The position numbers and the translations under genes are program-made. The notes beneath the pieces are model-generated. The model made no database searches, was not told the DNA's origin, and saw only the letters and a program-made list of their open reading frames with translations. A stretch of DNA of 64,000 nt from Proteles cristata cristata (taxonomy: Eukaryota > Chordata > Mammalia > Carnivora > Hyaenidae): positions 558,001 to 622,000 of the forward strand of contig JAESUZ010001073.1 of NCBI GenBank assembly GCA_017311185.1. Reading direction: 5' to 3'. Each line of letters begins with the position of its first letter. Position 1 is the stretch's first letter. Positions 48,301 through 58,400 of this stretch are shown piece after piece.

Positions 48301-51300
48301 AAGGGATGACCTTTTTTTTAGTTTTTACTTTCATTCTAGTTAACATACAGGGTTAACATTAGTTTCAGGTGTACAATCTAGTAATGCAATACTTCTATAC
48401 ATGACCCTGTTCTCATCTCAACAAATGCACACCTTTATCCCCATCAAAGCAGACTTTTTTTTTTTTTTTTTACTTAGATGTCTGACAGATTTTTTTTTTA
48501 ACTTAACACATTCAAAGCTGAACACATTTCAATGTTTTTCCACTAGGCTTCTCTATCTTGGTAAATGGAATCACCATCTCCCAGGTTGCTTTAGTCAGAA
48601 AAGTCCCTCTTTCTTGATTCTTTCCTCTTCCTCACTCTCATCTAATCCATCACACCAATGTTGATTCTAACACCAAAATATACGTCCGATCAGTACCATC
48701 ATATCATTCCACCTGGAATTTTGCAGGAGTCTTTTGATTGGCTTCTCTTCCTTCCCATACAGGTCCCTCCTCCCACGATGGTCCATTTGTTATGCAGATA
48801 CTACTGACTTGTTAAAACCCTTCAGTGGATCCCTCTGGGCTCAAAGAAGAGCTGAAAGTCTCACACTGCCTGGACAGCACTCACTTCTATCAGCTCAGCT
48901 CATCTCTGTTCTGCCCCTGCTCAGTATCTTCCAGGCACACTCAACTTCTTTTACTTCTTATACACACCAAGCTCTTTTCCCTCCTAAGCTCTTGAACACA
49001 CTATTGTCCTCTCTCTCTCTCTGGAATGCTGTCTGATGAACTCTACCCAGTGATGCTCCCTGACCAACCAACCAATCTACAGTATCCTCACTGGCATGCA
49101 TACTCTCTCACAGAGGATAGATGCCTAATAATACTGTTGAATGAATGAAGGAACTAATATGGAATAATGGATATGCTCCACAAAAGAAAACAAGGCCAAA
49201 TGTCAAAGTTCATAGCCGCTTAAAATCAAGTAAAGTAGAAAAACCTAGAGAGCTATGCTACCTTTTTTACCTTGGGCCAGTACCACCGTATCTTGCATTT
49301 TCTTGTACCTGTTCAGGCACTGGCGAAGATCTTCTATTTTCCGATCCTATCAATAAAATTAATTATCATCTTTAATGCTATTGATTTTAACCAGTAAAAT
49401 TAATTGTGACACAAAGAATAAGTAGACATGAATTATTTACATTATTTAAAGAATACTTCTAAACTTTAGTAAAGCTGGTAATATCTAGAATAGTTTTCCT
49501 ACGTATATCAGAGATAGAGAAGAAGTACCTCTAAATTTAGAGATCCTATCCTTCAGCTGCCATCTTTAAAAAACAAAAAACAAGGTAATAAGATACAAAA
49601 AAAAAAAAAAGAAAAAATCAACTTTAATTATTTTCCTCTCCAACTTCTAGGTCAGGTCTTGAAAGAAAGGTCTACACCTATCTTTATTAGCTGTCATCAG
49701 TCACCATTTGGCTTTTCCCTTCACAAAACACTCAGCCAAAGTTGCTTCAATTAGTCATTAGAGACTTTCTATTTACTAAAATAATGAACACTTTTCATCC
49801 TTTTTCTAATTTGACCTCTGTTTGGTGCTTGACTGACCCTACTCTTTCCTTCGTTGTTCCCTTTTCTTCCTACTATTTTCTTTTCTTCTACTTTAATTTT
49901 CTTAATCCCTTGACCGGATAAGATATTCTACTTCCACAACCCCCATTATCTGGCCAACCCAGACCATAAAATGTTAGCACTTCCGGGTTTTGTCCTTTAT
50001 CCTCATTCTGGTGGATTATAAAAATGGGCTCCCTAGCTCCTCCCTCACTGACTTTGGGCTTGGCCATGTGACTTGGTTTAGCCAAAGAGATATAAACAAA
50101 TGTGGTATAAGGAAAGGCTTGAAATGTATTTATTTGCACATTAGGGCTTGGCCTCTTTTTTCTGTTCTAGGGAACCTTGTCGGCACTATGTGAAGAAGCA
50201 CAGGCTAGTTTACTGAAGAATGAGAGATCATTTGGAGAAGAGACATCCCAGATGGGACCAACCTATAGAAATCTGTTAATCACCAGACACGTAAGTCACA
50301 TCATCCTAGACTATCCAGCCCCATCACATCCACTGGCTAACTGTGAGATCTGCAAAGCCAGCCCAGACCAGAACAACCACCTAGCCAACCCTCAGAAGTA
50401 GGAGAAATAATGTATGTGATTTGTCATGGAGCAAAAGCTAACTACAATTTAGTCCCCAGCAATCTACAATTCTGTATTTCTCCTAAAATTGATGGGGTCC
50501 ACTCCCTACCAATCTGTAATTCTACATTAATCCTAAAATTTCGATTCACGTTCTATGAGAAATCTCCTTTTAGATGTCTCATGAGCACATCGAATTGAAT
50601 GTACCTAAAATTAAGCTCATTATTTGCCCTCAATACTCAAGCCTCTGCTTGGATTCCCGTAACTCTTTGAGGGCACTGTCACTCACTTTGTTACTCAAAC
50701 TAGAAACTTATCCTCAAATTCAAATTTAAAAAAAAATCTTGTCGATCTGTGTATTTCTGCAAAATCTCTTTCCTCCTCACCACTTCACTGCTACTGCCTT
50801 ATTCTGACCCCTCTTCATTTCTCACCTAGACTATTTAGCAGCCTCTTTATTTTTCTGTCCTAACTCTTCCTCCCTTACTCTTGCCTCTGTCTTACCACTA
50901 GAGTTCACATTCTAAAATGACAATTTAAATCATGTCACTGTCCAAGTCTAGAGTTAAGACCCCAAATGATTAGCTTAGTGCTCCAGCTTGCCTAGCACCT
51001 CACAGCAGCTCCCCTGTCAAACTCCTCCACTCCTCCACCTGTATCTCATTCTGAACCTTCCCAGGATGCACTGGTTGTCACAAGCCTTGCTTGTGAGACA
51101 TGTTTTGGGCCATAGATACTTTCCCCAGAAGCTTTCATTTTCCTAATGAACAACTCCTGCTTTTCCTCAGATTTTGCTCAAATATGGCCTCTTTGAGGAA
51201 GCTTTCTGGAACTACTAAAGACTTATGTCAATCAAGCAGATTGAGTGTCTAATAAGCCCTCAGTCAACATTGGGAGTTTTGTTTGTTATTGTTGCTCTTT

Positions 51301-54300
51301 GGGAGAGAGAAATTAAAAGCAAATGAATTTCAATGATTATTTTTAAAAAGTAAAAGTCATGTGGGCACCTTGCTAATGACTTTCCTTTTTATGGAATAGG
51401 GGGAAAGACTAGCAAAAAAGAAACCTGGTGGGTGGCAGGATAGTGAGTTAATTTCCATGTAATAAAGAGCAACTGAAGAGAATGAGAGGCAAACATAGAA
51501 GTCAGAGAAAGAAACGAGATGAGAGAAAAAGATCAAGACAAAGTCCTTTGGCATTTGCTTTTTACTCCCTTGAATTACTCTTTCCTCAGGAAAATGCCTC
51601 CTTGTTCCATTCATTGAGGAACATGAAATAAAAGTAGTTCTGACGACAAGGAGTTGAACCCAACTGTTGCTGCCAGTTGGATATATAGCTGATCAGGCAG
51701 AGCACAAAGAAACACCTTGTTTTAGTAGGTAATTGGATCCCTGCCCTAAGCAGGATAAAGTGAGAAACAAGTGGGAGAAAAGAACTCCTGGAGACTTTGG
51801 CTTTCGGCCAGAGTAGCTAAAACAGCCTGGGGCCACACTTGATTTCATAGTGCCTGTGCCTCTGTTTCCTCATATCTCATCTCTCAGGAGAACAGAGACA
51901 ATCCCTGATGTGAAAGAATCCAGGAGCGAGAAGGAAAGAATACAAATAAAATCAACACCATCATGAAGCTACAGCTGTCATGGGCCACCTCCTTCAGAGT
52001 TCACGTTGGCCTAGGATTTCCAGTGACCACAGAAAGGGTACATCATGGACTGTATCCTTTCTCTCGTCTCCCATCTGAATATAAAGAAATGATCTGAGAG
52101 CTTGAACATTTTCCAAATTCATGGAGAGGAGGGGAGGGGAGGGAATTCTTAGTGGAGTCAGTGCTGGGGGCTGCCGGTCCTCTGTCCACAGTCACAATTA
52201 CAGCTCCCACCACTGAGCATGGCCATACTTGTATAGAAAGGGGGAACGGTTGTCCCTCAGCGTCAGCAGTGTTTAGCATATGTTCTTTCAAGGTGACATA
52301 TCTCAAGAACGTGCAAGGAATGACCACCTTGGTATTACACATCCATATAAATAATTCCATCTAGATACCTTTTCTTCATTTGCTGCCATCAAAGACTCCA
52401 CAGCTTTTTTCATTTTTTGTACTTCGATATCTGAAAATATCACAACATCATATCAAGAGGTCAGTTTAATTAACAGGTGTGAAAAGAACAAGAGGCTGAC
52501 TCTTCAGACTGAAATGTTTTAATGAAACTTTTACCATCCATATCCTCCTTTTAGGGAAAATCTGAAAAATGAACACCTTCTATGTCACCTGAACAGTCAT
52601 CACTCCAGAAAGCAAACAATAAGGGTAAGTGATAGCTAACTACCCTTCTCAAAGCAAAACAAAATCTTCACAAGAACACTGAATGAAATTCCAGTGCTAA
52701 AACAATGAAAACATGGAGTTTTCCAAAAAGAAAACCTAGAAAGCAGTGGGTGAAAGCAATGAACAGTGTACATGATGACAAACAGAGAAAAATGATACTC
52801 CGTTTTAACCAAGATGGAGACATGAACAGTAAGAGCCTGATGGAATGCGGCATTTATGAGTAGTCATGCTAAGCAGCTGGTTGTAGGCTCCATACAGAAG
52901 GATAATAAGTACTTTGCTTCATCTATAAACATCATTTCCAACACTATTTTAAAACGTAAAAGTCAAAGTAAGGTAAATGTGATTTTCCTTAAAATATGAT
53001 GGCCTAATACAAAAGCACATTACTTTAATAACAAAAGAAGAAATATTGGGGCGCCTGGGTGGCTCAGTCAGTTAAGTGTCTGACTCTTGATTTCAGTTCA
53101 GGTCATGACCTCATGGTTGTGAGAAGGAATCTGTGTGGGGCTCCCCACTTGGCTTGGAACCTGCTAGAGATACTCTCTCTCCCTCTTCCTCTGCCCCTCC
53201 CTCACTTATGCATGTGCACATGACTGCGTGCGTGTTCTCTCGCTCTCTTTCTCTCAAAAATAAATAAATAAATATTTTAAGATGGAAAAGTCAACCTAAA
53301 ATGAAAATCACAAATTTAAAAACATCAAATAGAGAAAAAAATTCAACTAAAGTTACCTGCTTCTGAGGAAAAACAAATGCCACTTCATTTTTAAAACAGT
53401 GGCGCATTGTAAACCCTGAGGTAACATTTCTTTTAAATTTTTTGTTAGAGACAGAGTGTGAGCAGAAGGGGGGCTTGAGAGAGAGGGAGACACAGAATCC
53501 AGAGCAGGCTCCAGGCTCTGAGCTGTCAGTACAGAGTCTGACGCAGGGCTCAAACTCACAGACCATGAGATCATGACCTGAGCCAAAGTCGGTGCTTAAC
53601 CGACCCAGCTACCCAGGTGCCCCTAACATATTCAATTAAGGTATATTCTGTAGAAATTACTTTTTTCTCTTTCTTTCCTTTCTTTTCTTTTTTGTGATGC
53701 CAAATTCTCTTAAGAAATCAATATCTGGAGGGGCGCCTGGGTGGCTTAGTCGGTTAAGCGTCCGACTTTCGCTTAGGTCATGATCTCGCGGTTCGTGGGT
53801 TCGAGCCCCGCGTCGGGCTCTGTGCTGACTGCCAGCTCAGAGCCTGGAGCCTGTTCAGTCTGTGACTCCTCTCTCTCTGACCCTCCCCTGCTCACGCTGT
53901 CTCTCTCTCTCCCAGAAAAAATAAAACATTAAAAAAAAAAAAAAAAAAAAGAAAAAAAAGAAATCAATATCTGGAGCAAAGAGCCCATGAAGGATTTATC
54001 TTTATGCTATACTGTGTGATCTGGGTTCTGTTAGTCGGCCTGGGTACAATCTCATTTCGAACACCACAAGGGTATGTTTCATTCCTAATGCAGATCTCAG
54101 TGAAAAAGAGAGCTACAAAACACTGACAAGTCATTTCAAATTTCTCCTCTAACCCTCTATCTCCTGGACCACGAAGAAAATGCTTTGGAACCCCCACCAC
54201 TCTGGGTGCTCTGCTGTATCCTGTGAAGCAAAAGGGCCGAATCAGAAAAAATCTGCAAAATGACCTTTTTACTCCTTGTTTTTAATTGTTTGTTTATTTA

Positions 54301-55423
54301 CCCTCTATTTTGTATACTCTGAAGAAATGGAGAGCTTATTGATGAAGCAACTTTACATCTTTGGTGAGAGAAATGTTGAAAACACATGCAAAAACAGCCC
54401 AAGTAGTACTTTTGGTGAATATAAAGGCTGATGGAAATACACCAAAAACCTTACTTTTCTCTTTGAGCTTCTTTTTAAAATTTTCATCTGTGCAGGAAAA
54501 CCCATCAAATTCGAAGTTAGTATACATTACAACAATGAATATTTTAAAAGCACTATTATTTAGTCCCCTTTTACCTAAAATAAAGAAATGTTAACCCCAT
54601 AAAAACTGGATATTAAGCACTATTTTGTAACTTTACAAATGGCACCACAATATATAATGCTCTGTGTAAAGTTAGAAAGAGAATCGAATATAATTAAACA
54701 AAAGAACTATATTTGAGTTCTTACCTCTGTCAATTTTCTTGTATTAAAATTAGGCCTGTGGAGTACATGCACTCCTTACACTATATGTGGTGAAAAACCA
54801 GTAGTGATGCTTTGGTTATTGTTACATGTCTACTATAGTTCAACAATATGCATTCCTGAAGGGGCTGAGTACATTGCTATGTCAATGAAACTCACCACTC
54901 AAATTCAACAATACTGAAATGGTCTATGCCCTCAATGAAGAGGAGCCCACTCCCCATGCAATTAGATGTTATGCCAACATCAGACTGCCATGAAGTTTTT
55001 AAACACTGCTCTCAACCCTCATATTTCCCTGGTTGTGCGTTGGTAACAGCAGTTCACAGACCAGTATCAGTCTTTGGATCAGACTTTGGGTACCACTACT
55101 CTAATGTATCACCTAGTCCACAAGTCCTATTATTCCATTTTATTCTTTTCTTATTTTTTAAAACTTTATTTTTTTTAAGTTATCTCTACATCCAATGTGG
55201 ATCTTGAGCTCACAACCCCAAGACCAAGAGTCACAGGCTCCACTGACTGAGCCAGCCAGGTGCTCCTCCATTTTATTCTTAAAACCCTAGAAGCATGACC
55301 TGCGTGTAAGTGTCCTTTAAGGACACACAATTCTGGAGTCACCCGGCTGGCTCAGTTGGTACAGCATGTGACTCTGATCTCAGGGTCATGAGTGCAAGCC
55401 CCATGTTGGGAGTAGAGCTTACT

Positions 55424-55488
<65 letters not shown>

Positions 55489-58400
55489 TTCTATATATGC
55501 CAAAATACACAAGGGAGAAAATCCATGTTCCTCAACAATTGATGAATTATTCCTCTGATCCATAGAGGAATGCAATAACTACAGGTATATAAAGCCAGGG
55601 TATTGTAGAACCGAGAAAGACCTTGTATTAGGTTACCCTAATTCAAGGCCTTCATTGTGCAGACAATGATGTTACCTAAAGCTACACTAAATGCAATGTT
55701 TTTGTTTCAAAGACTCAGATTGCTTTGTTATCTGCAGGGCCACAATACTCTGTAACAGCAAAGAAAGGTTAAATTGAACCTAATGTTGTCAGGTGTTATG
55801 AGCATATTTGTTTCCAAATTTAATATAAAGACCCCATTTCATTCAAGTTATTTTCTGTCAAGTATAATGTACATTAAAATCTACAGTCCATACCATTTTC
55901 AAAACAAACCGCCTCAATTATGAGAAAAATTGTTGATAAATTCATACACTTTTTTCAAAACCAGAATTTCCCTATTTTTGCTTTCTAGCAGGTTGAGGGC
56001 TCAATCCACAGTAAGTTTTCTCTGATTTTCCAAAGATGCAGTCTTTTCCTCTCTTCTTTCAAAAGGGCAGGCAAGGTTTCTAAATCTCTTTACTTTGTGG
56101 TGTTTCAAGTCAGAGGAAAATAATCCTGGGACATAATGATGGGTCCTTTGAATGCTCTCGGACACTCCCTTATACTGCAATTTGAACAAGAACTCTTTCA
56201 TGAGAATTTACAACTCGGTAATCTTAAATAAATATCCACTGAAGTTCAGAGCTGCCCTCTCCAGCTGCTGAAGAGGAAGTTAACAGATCTCCAGGCACAG
56301 GCAAGGGTCTTAGGGCTCTCTGCTGTCCTGGGCTTAGATGGTTTCTGCCACTCTGCACTTTCTCTGAAATTATACATCCACCAAGACTGGGTTCTTGTAC
56401 AGACTGAGAGGGCACAGGGAGGGTTGACTAGGGAGGATTTCAACAAAGATAACAAATGTCAAATGTATACAGCTACCTCGATCAAGAATTTCCATCCCCT
56501 CTCCTTTCATCTTGCACAGCAATTTCTCCTGTAGCCTTTTTACTTCAGATTCCTTCTCTTCCAGTTGTTCTTTTAAAGATGCCAGTTCATCCTAAAAATG
56601 AGAAATCTGTTTTAAAACAGCTTATGGCCAGAAGAGAATATTCAGGCAGCAGGTTAACTTTCAAATCAATCATTCATTTTTGTGAATGAAACCAAATAAA
56701 ACAAAACAAAAAAAAAACGACAGGGATCGAGATGCAGACTTCAGAAATCAGACAGTGGCAATGGGAAGCAGGAAGCAAGACAATTAATGAAAGTCAGAGT
56801 ACAATAATTCTGGCAAAAGCATTTCAAGTCTCTGTGGGACCAAATTAAAATGAAATCTTTTAGGGGCGCCTGGGTGGCTTAGTTGGTTAAGCATCCGACT
56901 TTCGCTTAGGTCATGATTTCGCGGTTCGTGGGTTCGAGCCCCGCGTCGGGCTCTGTGCTGACTGCCAGCTCAGAGCCTGGAGCCTGTTTCAGTCTGTGAC
57001 TCCCTCTCTCTCTGAGCCTCCCCTGATCACACTGTCTCTCCCTCTCTCTCCTAGAAATAAATAAAACATTAAAAAACAATTTTTTTAAATTAATAAATAA
57101 AACGAAATCTTTTAAAGTGTAATTAGGACTGAGGTGGCCCTAATGTTTAAATCTTATGTTAAATAAATAAATTTTAAAAACTCCCCAAGTTAATCAAGGA
57201 TGATAATCAAATTAGACACTCTGTCATAAAAGCAAAATAAAATGCAAATTGGAAAATAAATATTAAGACTTGACAGAGATTTATTTAGTGTTTCTAGATG
57301 TCACCTATGTTCCCTGGACAAGGTAGAGTTTAATTAACAGGTATGGTAGGAGGCAATTAACAATGTTAGCCAAATCATGGTACTAAATAACTCAACCTCA
57401 ACACCAAAATAAAAGAACAGAATCTCCAGCAACATTGGAGAAAAGATTGAGTAAACGGATTTTAAACCCCCCTCTTCTTTTTTACTACACAGCTATTAAA
57501 GATTCCAAGTCCAAAGTTCTATCTATTTACTAATGGACTAATTTTCAGCTTAATTTTGGTGAAGAATTTAGCATTAGCAAATTTAAATCTTGCTGGTTGT
57601 ACTGAACACAGAAAAAAAGCTATGCAGTGCTAATAAATGTTCTTTTATATTTGATAAACATTTTATTTTCAGTCTCTAAACGTATTTATTATGAGAAGAT
57701 CTCCAATGAAGCCAGAAAGTTGGCTCTGTATTTTTAACTTGTGATAGGAGTGGAGACCGAGTACAAAGAATTTTCAGTAGCGTTGGCAAGAAGCCTCCTT
57801 TAAGTAATAATTTCAATTCACTGCCACGACACAATTAACTGCCGTAGACACTGACCTTCAAGAAAGCCCCAAAGGCAAAAGCAGTCTTTACTACTGATAC
57901 AAAACGGGATTTTTTTCACAGGTGCATTTTTGCAATTCTTTTACCGTGCTTGGATCTCAGATACTCTAAGAGGGTTGAGATTTAGTTTATAAATATGGTT
58001 TATTATTTCTCGCTAATTATGTCGTACATTTCTGAAAACAGGGATCTCCTCGTCCCTTTCATCAGCTTTCGATGGATTTTTAAAAAGTAAATGACACACA
58101 CAAAATGAATGCACATGCTACTAAAAACACCATCACAGCAAAACAGCACAAGCCCGAAAGCAACAGGCCCAGCACCCCATTACCCAAGGTCTACTACACC
58201 TTCTGAGACTCCCACATTTGTTCCATCCGCTGCTTTTCATACTGCATCTGACCCACCTTGATTTTCATGCTAGAAAGTTTGGCCATTAAAGACTGGTAGA
58301 GAGACAGAGGTGTGAAAGAAAACTATAGATAGAAAAAGACAAGCCTAAATAACCAAGAAAATAGTATCAATTTATAAAAGAGGTTAGGTAATTAAGAGAA

